Part shown: piece after piece, positions 1 through 7,225 of the stretch
Layout of the letters: the number at the start of each line of letters is the position of its first letter
Numbering within the stretch: the stretch's first letter is position 1
NCBI GenBank assembly: GCA_019104905.1
Contig: JAHRXB010000085.1
Coordinates: 1-8,225 of the forward strand
Reading direction: 5' to 3'
DNA: 8,225 nucleotides
Source of the DNA: Bdellovibrio sp.
GTDB taxonomy: Bacteria > Bdellovibrionota > Bdellovibrionia > Bdellovibrionales > Bdellovibrionaceae
Position numbers and translations under genes: made by a program
The notes under the pieces: generated by a model
The model's database searches: none
Told to the model about the DNA's origin: nothing
What the model saw: only the letters and a program-made list of their open reading frames with translations

Positions 1-1458
1 CTGAGTCACGGCTTTGACCAGACCACATCCCGCAGCCCCGCCACCTTCTGCCGCTGGAGCTCGCTCTGTTAAATAGGATGGTTTGTAGCTGGGTTGTGCT
101 GAAGCCATCGTGACCATTTGTTTTGATGTCTCAATCAAATAGCGAGCATCAATGCGTGCACTGGTCGACACCAGGCCATTGAGGTAATTATTTTGATCTG
201 CGGATTGCATAATCAGTTGCTTCATCTGGTAACCAGAAAGCGACGGCGCCTCACGGAAGGCCAAACCCGCCATCCCCGCCACGAATGGAGCCGCCATACT
301 GGTGCCCGACATCTTCATTGTTTTATTGCCAGGAACAGTACTCTCGATATATTCCCCGGGGCTTCCTACATGCACTGAATTAGCTCCGTAATTTGAGAAG
401 CTCGATAGATCGTCAAAACGTGTGGTTGAGGCCACAGACAAGTTGCTGGGCACATCATAACTAGAAGGATACATCGGTTGCAGATCATTGTTGCTGGCAT
501 AGTTACCCGCTGCGGAAACAACCAGAACACGGCGATCATAAGCATAAGTAATCGCATCGTGAAGAGCACGACTGTACGCGGCTCCTCCCCATGAATTATT
601 AATCACCCGGGCTCCATTGTTAACCGCATAATAGATCGCGCGAATTGCATTTGCCGTAGAGCCCGAACCTCCGGCCCCCAGGAACTTGAGCGGCATCACA
701 AGGATTTTGGATTCCTGCAAAGGACGGGCAAAAATGTTCTGCCCCGCTCCCACCACGATACCGGCAACGTGTGTCCCGTGATCGTCATCATCAAGAAAAT
801 TACCCGTGTTATTAATGAAGTTCCAACCATTGATATCATCGACAAAACCATTTTGATCATCGTCGACACCGGGGAGTCCATTGGCTTCCGCCTCATTCAC
901 CCAGAGAGCTCCTGTCCCACCCATCGCATAGGGTTTAAAAACATCATGATATTTATCCAAGCCGGTATCCACCACCGCGACAATCACTTTGTCGCTCACC
1001 TGACTCAGAGCCGTCATTTCGACCCAGGCCGCAGCCACGCCCGTATTGGCAGAGGACTGCGCATACGTTGAAGGATCCGTGGACGCGGCATTCGTAGAGA
1101 CAAGTTGTTCATAGGACAAACGCTCAACGGGACCGTTGGGGGCGACTTCACTTTTCTCTAAAATAAAGTTCGGTTCGATATACTCAACGTCGGGGTCATT
1201 TTTAAGAGCCTCCACATTGATCTTTTCGTTGGCATCGCCCTTCATGGACACTTGCATGATGCCTAAACCAGGAAAGGAGCCTTTTAACGAAGCTTTTCCC
1301 ATCAATTTATTCTGCGCTATGGCAGCTCCTCCAGACGAGGCCTTAAACTTGATCAGATACTCGCCAGGAACGGCCGTCCCTGGGGACTGCTGCTGAGCCC
1401 ACGCCGCGATGCTAATCAGGTTAAAAGAAATAAAAAGACAGCTTAGAATCCGTTTCAC
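1..1458 (-). CDS. Secreted S8 family (subtilisin-like) serine protease, 3' end beyond the window
   Basis: This is an exported endopeptidase, read from the sequence as 486 codons that are still open at the window edge. Residues 1-21 form a Sec signal peptide (KR, then a hydrophobic stretch, with likely cleavage after AWA-21). Residues 32-100 look like an inhibitor I9-type propeptide ending in VEYIEPNF. The peptidase domain covers about 135-435. Its catalytic residues are Asp164 in VVDTGLD, His227 in DDDHGTHVAGI and Ser387 in GTSMAAPFVAGM, with the oxyanion Asn319 in SAAGNYAS. Between Asp and His lies an acidic segment, GVDDDQNGFVDDINGWN (197-213), typical of one calcium-binding subtilase subgroup. 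The start is GTG, chosen because AAGGAG lies 5 bases upstream and the signal peptide follows at once. The visible tail ends in a Gly-rich stretch with Cys478, the only cysteine in the visible mature part. It is divergent from the DUF502 gene. The protease assignment is secure; its substrate and final location are unknown. Confidence 0.95.
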   Translation of the reverse strand, partial: MKRILSCLFISFNLISIAAWAQQQSPGTAVPGEYLIKFKASSGGAAIAQNKLMGKASLKGSFPGLGIMQVSMKGDANEKINVEALKNDPDVEYIEPNFILEKSEVAPNGPVERLSYEQLVSTNAASTDPSTYAQSSANTGVAAAWVEMTALSQVSDKVIVAVVDTGLDKYHDVFKPYAMGGTGALWVNEAEANGLPGVDDDQNGFVDDINGWNFINNTGNFLDDDDHGTHVAGIVVGAGQNIFARPLQESKILVMPLKFLGAGGSGSTANAIRAIYYAVNNGARVINNSWGGAAYSRALHDAITYAYDRRVLVVSAAGNYASNNDLQPMYPSSYDVPSNLSVASTTRFDDLSSFSNYGANSVHVGSPGEYIESTVPGNKTMKMSGTSMAAPFVAGMAGLAFREAPSLSGYQMKQLIMQSADQNNYLNGLVSTSARIDARYLIETSKQMVTMASAQPSYKPSYLTERAPAAEGGGAAGCGLVKAVTQ

Positions 1459-1463
1459 CGGTT

Positions 1464-1469
1464 CTCCTT
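1464..1469 (-). promoter_or_regulatory. Ribosome binding site fixing the GTG start of the subtilase
   Basis: AAGGAG on the minus strand sits 5 bases before the GTG at 1458. No ATG in the same frame near the signal peptide has a comparable site, so this decides the start. Confidence 0.75.
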
Positions 1470-1562
1470 CTTGACCCTTTTCTTTTCGGTCGGAAGTCTA
1501 GGTAGGTTGAGCAGAAAATGTGTCTCTTTTTGAGATGGCGTAAGAGCTTGAAGAGGCTCGAC

Positions 1563-1591
1563 TTAGCTGATACTTATTTTCAACCGATAAT
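1563..1591 (+). promoter_or_regulatory. Candidate promoter of the DUF502 operon
   Basis: The -10 candidate is GATAAT at 1586-1591 and the -35 candidate is TTAGCT at 1563-1568, 17 bases apart. Only the -10 is good. The same bases read ACCGATAA (1583-1590), close to the GCCGATAA -10 element of the flagellar sigma factor FliA, but the matching -35 element (TAAAGTTT) is not present. Transcription would start about 18 bases before the ATG. Confidence 0.3.
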
Positions 1592-1615
1592 GTACGGAGA
1601 ACAGGACATCCAGCT

Positions 1616-2221
1616 ATGAAACAACTTCAGAAAATCTTCTTGCAAGGTCTCGTAACTTTTCTTCCGATTGCCCTGACAATTTACATTGTCTATGCCGGTA
1701 TCGCGATCGTAGATAGTTTCCTTGGGGATGCTCTTCGCCAAATCCTGCCCATCTATATTCCAGGCTTGGGTTTCCTTCTTACGGTCATCTTGATTCTTCT
1801 CTTGGGGCTGATGCTCAATAACCTTTTGGCTGGCGGCATTTTCCAAAAGATGGAACAACGTTTGACTCAAGTGCCTTTTATCAAAGCCATCTACAGTCCC
1901 CTGCGTGATCTGATGAATCTATTTTCAAAAGGTGGCGGCCCGGGGGGATTGCAAAAAGTGGTTTTGGTTGACCTCGGCGAATCGGGAATTCGTGCGATGG
2001 GTCTTGTGACTCGTGAAAACTTCAAAGACGTTCCCGCCATTGAACAAAACGCCGGCGATCGTATCGCTGTTTACATTCCCATGAGTTATGGCCTGGGTGG
2101 TTTCACCCTGATGGTGCCACGCAATCGTTTGACCCCTTTGGATATGCCCATTGAAAAAGCGATGAGTCTGGCTATCACCGGATGGGTGAAAGCAGATAAG
2201 AACGAAGGAGAGAAAAAGTAA
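1616..2221 (+). CDS. DUF502 family inner-membrane protein
   Basis: This 201-residue integral membrane protein belongs to the DUF502 family, which includes the plant COV (continuous vascular ring) proteins. Its biochemical role is not established. Two hydrophobic segments are visible, at about 8-33 and 50-71. A short polar region follows with the family-like stretch QVPFIKAIYSPLRDLMNLF (85-103). After that comes a soluble C-terminal domain with VVLVDLGESGIRAMGLVT (115-132) and VYIPMSYGLGGFTLMVPRN (152-170). The length is normal for the family. The start is ATG with AGGA 9 bases upstream and gives the usual short charged N-terminus. The stop codon TAA overlaps the next gene's ATG by one base, so the two are almost certainly co-translated. 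The family call is from recognised pattern; I cannot give a function. Confidence 0.9.
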   Translation: MKQLQKIFLQGLVTFLPIALTIYIVYAGIAIVDSFLGDALRQILPIYIPGLGFLLTVILILLLGLMLNNLLAGGIFQKMEQRLTQVPFIKAIYSPLRDLMNLFSKGGGPGGLQKVVLVDLGESGIRAMGLVTRENFKDVPAIEQNAGDRIAVYIPMSYGLGGFTLMVPRNRLTPLDMPIEKAMSLAITGWVKADKNEGEKK

Positions 2222-3639
2222 TGTCCGAATCTTCTCTCACTGAAAACACCACGGGAAAAGCTTTGAAGATTAACAAAGACACCAGTCGCTATGGTGTCTT
2301 TGCCGAAATTGGCGCAGGTCAAGAAGTTGCCCGCCATTTTTTCCAAGCAGGAAAAGCTTCTCAAACAATTGCAAAAACCATTTCAGCCTATGACATGGTT
2401 GTCAGTGATGACATCTACGGACGCGAGGCCAATGGCCGTTATGTCTGTGAATCCCGTTTGTTAAAAATGCTCGGTCATGAGTACGACTTATTGGTGGATC
2501 GTCTTTCGGGAACCCGAGGCCCCCACTCACGATTTTTTTCTTTTGCCAATACCGTTGCCACCGCCTCCTCAGGAACATCCAAACAGTCTCATGGCTGGAT
2601 GGGCGTGCGTTTTCAAACCGAACCCGGCGGCCCCAGCAATGACATCATTCTGCATGTGCGCATGCTGGATCGTCATCGTCTGCAACAGCAAGAGGCCTTG
2701 GGAGTTCTGGGCGTCAATCTTTTGAACTGCGCTTTTTATCATCTTCATCACCCCGAAGAGTTCATTCCTCATCTGGTTGAAAACCTCAAAGAAGGCCAGA
2801 TCGTTATTGATGTAATCAAGTTTCAAGGCCCTCAGGTCGCTCAATTTGATGCCCGCCTGATGAATCTGGAATTGGTTCGTCGCGGACTGGCGGAGGCGAT
2901 CTTATTCTCGCCGAAAAACGAGATCCTGAATATCTCTGATGCCGTTTATGGCAAAGCTTTATTAATTCAGCGAGGCACCTTCCGCCCCGTGACGGTCACT
3001 CATCTGGATGTTTTGCAAAAAGGTCTGGCCCAAATTAAGGATGACGTCCTGAAAACCGAAGGCAAAGCGCTGGAAGTTCTGCCCATGCTTGAACTGACCA
3101 TGCACAACCTTCAGTCCGACGGGCACATCAATGAAAAGGACTTCTTAGCACGTGTCGAAACTTTGACAAGCCTGGGACAACACGTGCTGATCTCCAACTT
3201 CTTCTTGTTCTATGGTTTGAAGCGCTTTTTACGTCGCTACAATCCTCACTTCATGGCCTTGGTTGTCGGCGCCAGCCACCTCAACAAGCTTTTCACAGAA
3301 GAGCACTATAACAACCTCGAGGGGGGTCTACTAGAAGGCCTCGGCAAACTCTTAGAACAAAAAACAAAACTTTATATCTATCCTCACAAAACCCCCACTC
3401 TTTGTCTGACGACCAAGAGCTTCTTCCCTCCTCCGCATCTACGTCATATTTATTCCTATTTTATCGAGAATAAACAGATCGTCGACATCTCGGGGTGCGA
3501 TGAAACCGGAGAGTATCTGCATTCGATTGAAGTGATGAAAATGATAGAAAAAAACGACCCCCAGTGGGAACAGTGTGTCCCGGAGGCCGTTCGTAAACTT
3601 ATTAAAGAAAAAAAACTATTCGGCTATAACGGCGGCTAA
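2221..3639 (+). CDS. Conserved 472-residue protein of unknown function
   Basis: I recognise this as a widespread bacterial protein of about 480 residues that, from memory, is often mislabelled as a TonB-dependent receptor or nicotinate-nucleotide adenylyltransferase. Neither label is supported: there is no signal peptide, beta-barrel pattern or HxGH nucleotidyltransferase motif. It appears cytosolic. Conserved-looking blocks are YGVFAEIGAGQEVARHFFQ (24-42), HGWMGVRFQ (124-132), VRMLDRHRLQQQEALGVLGV (146-165), FRPVTVTHLDVL (254-265), DGHINEKDFLARVETLTSLG (300-319) followed directly by QHVLISNF (320-327), and the late block NNLEGGLLEGLGKLL (364-378) leading to LYIYPHK. It starts with ATG in a TAATG overlap with the DUF502 gene. 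AAGGAG (2205-2210), inside the end of that gene, lies 10 bases upstream. Coupling suggests that it acts with the membrane protein. The reading frame is intact; the function is unknown. Confidence 0.88.
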   Translation: MSESSLTENTTGKALKINKDTSRYGVFAEIGAGQEVARHFFQAGKASQTIAKTISAYDMVVSDDIYGREANGRYVCESRLLKMLGHEYDLLVDRLSGTRGPHSRFFSFANTVATASSGTSKQSHGWMGVRFQTEPGGPSNDIILHVRMLDRHRLQQQEALGVLGVNLLNCAFYHLHHPEEFIPHLVENLKEGQIVIDVIKFQGPQVAQFDARLMNLELVRRGLAEAILFSPKNEILNISDAVYGKALLIQRGTFRPVTVTHLDVLQKGLAQIKDDVLKTEGKALEVLPMLELTMHNLQSDGHINEKDFLARVETLTSLGQHVLISNFFLFYGLKRFLRRYNPHFMALVVGASHLNKLFTEEHYNNLEGGLLEGLGKLLEQKTKLYIYPHKTPTLCLTTKSFFPPPHLRHIYSYFIENKQIVDISGCDETGEYLHSIEVMKMIEKNDPQWEQCVPEAVRKLIKEKKLFGYNGG

Positions 3640-3640
3640 G

Positions 3641-4030
3641 CTAGGGTTTGCTAGGTTGAATCTTCACTTTAAACTCTTCAACCTTGCCCTTGATTTCAGA
3701 CTTCACTCCTAACGAGTAAGGCCCTTTCCAACCCGGCATATCCAACACTTCGTAAGAGTCCCCGTTATTTCTAAATTTCAAAGTCTCGGTCTGTCCGTCC
3801 TTAAATGCGGTCACAGAAAGAAGCTTATGATCCTTGGTAAAATCAATCTCGGCGGCCTTTTTACCCACAAAGAATAATTTAGCCGTTCGATCCCCGGGTA
3901 CGACCTTCAAAATCACCAAGCGCCCTTCTGCTCCAAATTGAGGATCCCCTGGGCGCGGTGGTTCTTGAGAAAAAGCTAGAGTCGATGAAAAAGTCAGCGC
4001 GGCAACCAGAAGCAATTTTAAATAGGTCAT
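3641..4030 (-). CDS. Small exported protein of unknown function
   Basis: This 129-residue protein has a clear Sec signal peptide (MTYLK, hydrophobic core, AFS cleavage after residue 21). The mature part is about 108 residues and begins QEPPRPGDPQFG. It has no cysteine and a charged, strand-rich composition (for example RLVILKVVPGDRTAKLFFVG and a lysine-rich end), suggesting a soluble periplasmic or secreted beta-rich protein. I do not recognise a family. The ATG at 4030 is preceded by AAGGGAAG about 4 bases upstream. It lies 42 bases downstream of the CoA-transferase gene on the same strand, so it is probably its operon follower. Its stop codon is separated by a single base from the stop of the convergent 472-residue gene. 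Confidence 0.8.
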   Translation of the reverse strand: MTYLKLLLVAALTFSSTLAFSQEPPRPGDPQFGAEGRLVILKVVPGDRTAKLFFVGKKAAEIDFTKDHKLLSVTAFKDGQTETLKFRNNGDSYEVLDMPGWKGPYSLGVKSEIKGKVEEFKVKIQPSKP

Positions 4031-4072
4031 AAACTTCCCTTCTTTAAGACGTCTTCAGGATACCGCTCTTTT

Positions 4073-5344
4073 TTAAAAACCCAAAACCTTTCTTGATTGT
4101 TTTTCCAGATCTTCGCGGAACTCAGGGGCTGCAATCGCAATAAGTGCCTTAGCGCGCTCCTGCAAGGTCTTTCCATGCAAATGAGCCACACCGTGCTCCG
4201 TCACGATATAGTGCACATGAGCCCGGGTTGTCGTCACTCCGGCCCCTTCCTTCAGGAAAGGTGCGATCTTGGATTGCCCCTTGGAAGTCGTCGATGGCAA
4301 CGCGATGATGGGCTTACCACCTTTAGACAAAGCCGCGCCTCGCATAAAGTCCATCTGTCCGCCCACGCCAGAGTAGATGCGGTTTCCGATAGAGTCCGCA
4401 CACACTTGACCCGTCAAATCCACTTCGATGGCACTATTGATCGCGACCACTTTGGGATTCTGACGAATGATGTGTGTATCGTTGGTGTATGCCGCGTCCA
4501 TCATAATGACCATCGGATTGTTATCGATGAAGTCATAGGTCTTGCGTGAACCCAAAGCAAAACTTGATACAATTTTTCCCGCCATACGGGTCTTATATTT
4601 ATTCGTAACGGCACCTGTTTTATACAAGTCCACCAAGCCGTCAGAAAACATCTCTGTATGAATGCCGAGGTCTTTGTGTCCGGTAAGCGCTTTCAGTGTG
4701 GCATCGGGAATCGCACCGATCCCCATCTGCAAAGTCGCACCGTCTTCGATCAAGGCGGCGATATTTTTTCCGATCTGCAGCTCAACAGCGCTGGGCGCTG
4801 CAGGACTTGCCAAATAAAGTTCTTCATCCACCTCAACAGCAAAGTGAACTTTTGAAAATTCAATCTGCGCATCACCAAAAGAGCGCGGCATCTTGGGATT
4901 CACTTGCGCGATCACGGTCTTCGCGGTTCGTACCGCAGAAAGGGACACATCCACAGAAGGCCCCAAGCTGCACATGCCGTGTTTGTCTGGTGGAGACACC
5001 TGCACCAACGCCACATCCAACGGCACGATGCCATTGTAGAAAAGAGACGGAATCTCACTCAAAAAAATCGGCACAAACGTGGGATTGATATTCTTACGCA
5101 TCGAACGCAGATTGTGACCATTGAAAAAACTGTGAATCTCAAAACTCTTTTCATAATCAGGGTGAGCGTAGGAACAGTCGCCCTCGGTGTGAATAGAATA
5201 GATTTTTACGTCACGAAGGTCCGAGGCTCGCGCCGTCAGCGCTTTCACCAACTGCTGTGGTGTTGCCGCCGCAGTCTGAATAAAAACATTATTTCCGGAT
5301 TTAACAACTTTAAGAGCTTCTTGTGCAGATACAAACTGAGCCAT
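4073..5344 (-). CDS. Acetyl-CoA hydrolase / 4-hydroxybutyrate CoA-transferase family enzyme
   Basis: This cytosolic class I CoA-transferase family enzyme has 423 residues from the chosen start, a usual length. Members move CoA between acetyl-CoA and a carboxylic acid (4-hydroxybutyrate, succinate, butyrate or propionate) or hydrolyse acyl-CoA; the substrate cannot be read from sequence. The catalytic glutamate, which forms the glutamyl-CoA thioester, should be Glu231 in LGIHTEMFSDGLVDL. Other family blocks are VSPPDKHGMCSLGPSVD, the glycine loop GVGGQMDFMRGA (326-337) and the C-terminal TEHGVAHLHGKTLQERAKAL. I chose ATG 5344 over the in-frame ATG 5395: AGGAAGGA lies 4 bases upstream, and the protein then begins MAQFVSAQEALKVVKSG, as relatives do. 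The upstream ATG has only a weak GAG. No oxidoreductase or beta-oxidation neighbour narrows its role. The exported protein at 3641-4030 follows 42 bases downstream. Confidence 0.93.
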   Translation of the reverse strand: MAQFVSAQEALKVVKSGNNVFIQTAAATPQQLVKALTARASDLRDVKIYSIHTEGDCSYAHPDYEKSFEIHSFFNGHNLRSMRKNINPTFVPIFLSEIPSLFYNGIVPLDVALVQVSPPDKHGMCSLGPSVDVSLSAVRTAKTVIAQVNPKMPRSFGDAQIEFSKVHFAVEVDEELYLASPAAPSAVELQIGKNIAALIEDGATLQMGIGAIPDATLKALTGHKDLGIHTEMFSDGLVDLYKTGAVTNKYKTRMAGKIVSSFALGSRKTYDFIDNNPMVIMMDAAYTNDTHIIRQNPKVVAINSAIEVDLTGQVCADSIGNRIYSGVGGQMDFMRGAALSKGGKPIIALPSTTSKGQSKIAPFLKEGAGVTTTRAHVHYIVTEHGVAHLHGKTLQERAKALIAIAAPEFREDLEKQSRKVLGF

Positions 5345-5348
5345 AATA

Positions 5349-5356
5349 TCCTTCCT
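5349..5356 (-). promoter_or_regulatory. Ribosome binding site deciding the CoA-transferase start
   Basis: AGGAAGGA on the minus strand ends 4 bases before the ATG at 5344. It favours this start over the in-frame ATG at 5395, which would add 17 residues not expected for the family. Confidence 0.7.
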
Positions 5357-5382
5357 AGCATTCAGTGACACATCGGTCAGGA

Positions 5383-5388
5383 ATGATA
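5383..5388 (-). promoter_or_regulatory. Possible -10 box for the CoA-transferase gene
   Basis: TATCAT matches the sigma-70 -10 consensus at 5 of 6 positions. A good -35 box at 16-18 bases is not seen. A start point just after it would lie between the two candidate ATGs, leaving about 30 bases of leader before ATG 5344, which agrees with the start chosen. The 65-base gap above it (5396-5460) is rich in T on the minus strand and has no strong hairpin, so read-through from the upstream gene is possible. Confidence 0.3.
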
Positions 5389-5460
5389 TTGACATGGATA
5401 TCTCACTCAGAGCAAGTGTCGTTCAACAATGAAAATAAGAATGAAAAATAGAAGAGAAAA

Positions 5461-5847
5461 CTAGAGCGAAGACTCTTTTTGTTTTTCCCAAACGTAGATG
5501 AGATCTTCTTCGCCCATCTGAATCACAAGATGCAACTTTCCGTCCTTCAACCAGGCCTCAGTCCAACTCTGATAACCCAGGCGCATGTCTACATCCTGAT
5601 CACACCAGATGGCGTTTTGTGGATTCACCCACACAACTTGTTGCACGAGTTTTCCTGAGGCGAACTCGTAGACCGCGCGACGCTCACAAAATCCCTGCTC
5701 CCCTTCGCGATGATAGCGAAGAGTGTTGAGTCCTGTGTCTTCGAACTGATATTGAATCTTCAATGCGGGATTCGGCAAAGGCATGGACTCACCTTGATAA
5801 ATCAAGCTGGTGAATAGCCATAATCCTAAGATCGCACTGGAGATCAT
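5461..5847 (-). CDS. Protein of unknown function coupled to the metalloprotease lipoprotein
   Basis: This 128-residue protein has no family I recognise. The N-terminus MISSAILGLWLFTSLIYQG is hydrophobic and could be a signal peptide or membrane anchor without a basic lead. The rest is soluble, tryptophan-rich and strand-like, with two cysteines (Cys54 in GFCERR, Cys82 in IWCDQD) that could pair in an exported protein. Its ATG overlaps by one base the TGA of the upstream protease gene (TGATG), with AGAGGGG just upstream, so translation is likely coupled. An alternative start is Met22, which has AAGGTGAG just before it and would give a 107-residue cytosolic protein. The tight link makes an inhibitor, chaperone or partner of the protease conceivable, but this is inference from position only. 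Confidence 0.75.
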   Translation of the reverse strand: MISSAILGLWLFTSLIYQGESMPLPNPALKIQYQFEDTGLNTLRYHREGEQGFCERRAVYEFASGKLVQQVVWVNPQNAIWCDQDVDMRLGYQSWTEAWLKDGKLHLVIQMGEEDLIYVWEKQKESSL

Positions 5848-7205
5848 CAGAAGCCCCTCTCTGTGACAATCGCACGTGCCGCATCCAGATCTTCTTCAGA
5901 GTTTAAGACAAGTGGCAAGACGTCTCTCAAAGTGGAACCAAAATCTTTAAGATCACTGCTGGGGACCAGACGATTCAAAGTCAGCAAAGCCAACTGTCGC
6001 CCCTTCTCGGCACCCAAACGAGTCGACAACGACCATAAAGTCCCACTCACGATCCCAGAGTCATGATATAGCCCCCCGTTTTTATCCGAGAGCTTATAAT
6101 CATTCACCAACGAACGGCGGAAAGGACCTTTCAGATAGGCCGCTTCGCCCATATTGGGGTTATTAAGCTGTAAAGCAGTAAAGAAATCCGCGAAGGCCTC
6201 ATTCAGAGATCCCCCTTCCCCTTCATAAGGAAGGCGAGCCACGGCATCCACCAAGGCATGAACACTTTCGTGAATCACGATCGATGGATCTTGAGGAATG
6301 TGCGAGTAAGTCTCGTCATCCCCGGCGCCGATACGAATTTTTCCTTGATAGTAAAAAGCAGAGTTTGTCTTATCGGGAGCCCCAACATGAACCTCTGCCT
6401 GAATTTGAAATGGAATCTTGATGTTAAGTCTATTTTCAAACCACTTCAGGGATTCTTCCAAGAAATAGAAGACCTGCACCTGATCAAAACGACTGTCTTG
6501 AGGGTTGAACTTAAGTGGATCTGTCACACTCACAATTTTTGCAGAGGCTTGCGAGCTGACCAGCAGTCGAGAGTTTGACAGAGTCGGCTGAGTCATCAAC
6601 CCCTTCAGCACCACTTCTTGGATTTGGCTTTTCCTCGGACCTTTAGGAAAGATGTAAGCCACAGTATCATGGAATTGCGAACCCACCCGCTTCACACCGC
6701 GCACTTGAAGGTGATTATTCAGGCGAACTTCCCAGGGAACACCTTTTTGATCGGAATACACCACACGCCACAAGGGTTCATAGAAGCCCCGTCGGTGTGC
6801 AATGATTGTTTCAATTTTTTCAGGAGCGAACTTCCTGAAAATCGGAAATGCTGCTTGAAGATCTTTTGCAATAGAATCTTTCTTCTGGGCAAATTCTTCG
6901 AGCTTCAGCTTATTCAGTTTTTCTTCCTCCAAGGAAATGGAGGCACGAACCAGCACCTCTTCACCGGATTGATCCTTCAGATTTTTAACAAAGCTATTTT
7001 CAACAGCGATGCCTTGAACGTTCTGTTCCCGGAATTCGACGACTTCATGAAGAGACTGGAGTTTAGAAGGTTTGGCGAGGTCCACTTCGCTGAGACTTTG
7101 CAGTGGCGCGAGGGAATCCCCCTTTCGCCATTCGATGGATTGAAGATCTTTTTTTCCACCGCAGGACACAAGAAACAAAGATGAAATAAAAATAAGCTTT
7201 TTCAT
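5847..7205 (-). CDS. Thermolysin-like (M4 type) zinc metalloprotease lipoprotein with FTP propeptide
   Basis: This 452-residue envelope-anchored zinc endopeptidase begins with a lipoprotein signal whose lipobox is LVSC, with Cys15 as the lipidated residue. It is followed by Gly-Gly, so no Asp-type inner-membrane retention signal is seen. Residues about 55-90 (FREQNVQGIAVENSFV) resemble the FTP propeptide of fungalysin and thermolysin. About 115-175 resembles a PepSY segment. The catalytic domain holds NSAFYYQGKIRIG (281-293), the zinc motif HESVH (His312, Glu313, His316) and NEAFAD with third ligand Glu336 and Asp340. The spacing HExxH-19-E is exactly that of thermolysin. GLYHDSGI supplies His381, the equivalent of thermolysin His231. 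The His316 to His381 distance is about 20 residues shorter than in thermolysin, so the domain is compact. The start is ATG with AGGGGA about 7 bases upstream. It overlaps the small gene that follows. Confidence 0.9.
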   Translation of the reverse strand: MKKLIFISSLFLVSCGGKKDLQSIEWRKGDSLAPLQSLSEVDLAKPSKLQSLHEVVEFREQNVQGIAVENSFVKNLKDQSGEEVLVRASISLEEEKLNKLKLEEFAQKKDSIAKDLQAAFPIFRKFAPEKIETIIAHRRGFYEPLWRVVYSDQKGVPWEVRLNNHLQVRGVKRVGSQFHDTVAYIFPKGPRKSQIQEVVLKGLMTQPTLSNSRLLVSSQASAKIVSVTDPLKFNPQDSRFDQVQVFYFLEESLKWFENRLNIKIPFQIQAEVHVGAPDKTNSAFYYQGKIRIGAGDDETYSHIPQDPSIVIHESVHALVDAVARLPYEGEGGSLNEAFADFFTALQLNNPNMGEAAYLKGPFRRSLVNDYKLSDKNGGLYHDSGIVSGTLWSLSTRLGAEKGRQLALLTLNRLVPSSDLKDFGSTLRDVLPLVLNSEEDLDAARAIVTERGF

Positions 7206-7225
7206 GGACCGTTCCCCTATCTCTA

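Larger units (their letters stand above)
1459..1615. other. Divergent intergenic region between subtilase and DUF502 gene
   Basis: These 157 bases must hold the promoters of both divergent genes. On the plus strand, GATAAT (1586-1591) is a 5/6 match to a sigma-70 -10 box, with only a weak TTAGCT 17 bases upstream (1563-1568). An alternative pair is TTGAAG (1548-1553) and GATACT (1569-1574), 15 bases apart. The DUF502 ribosome site is AGGA (1603-1606), 9 bases before its ATG. On the minus strand I find no convincing promoter for the subtilase; TAGACT (1500-1495) is a weak -10 candidate. Confidence 0.5.

Noticed and set aside
769..1396. Plus-strand open frames of 100 and 86 codons opposite the subtilase
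   Set aside because: The minus strand carries the propeptide and catalytic motifs of a subtilase through this whole stretch.
3653..3684. Eight-base inverted repeat AGGTTGAA / TTCAACCT just after the 472-residue gene, as a terminator
   Set aside because: The loop is 16 bases, no T-run follows on either strand, and the repeat lies inside coding sequence, where it is explained by the codons of the exported protein.
4097..5368. Several plus-strand open frames of 65-154 codons opposite the CoA-transferase
   Set aside because: They are antisense to a strongly conserved enzyme, overlap one another, and have arginine/histidine-rich compositions typical of shadow frames.
5345..5395. Longer CoA-transferase starting at ATG 5395
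   Set aside because: The extra 17 residues lack family resemblance and a good ribosome site, and a -10-like box lies within this segment.
5440..5476. Possible terminator after the 128-residue gene (AGAG, six-base loop, CTCT, then T-rich sequence on the minus strand)
   Set aside because: The stem is only four pairs. The T-rich tract is interrupted by C and A, so it is too weak to call.
6618..7184. 188-codon plus-strand open frame opposite the metalloprotease
   Set aside because: It is antisense to a gene with a lipobox and complete zinc-protease motifs, and its product shows no domain or export signal.
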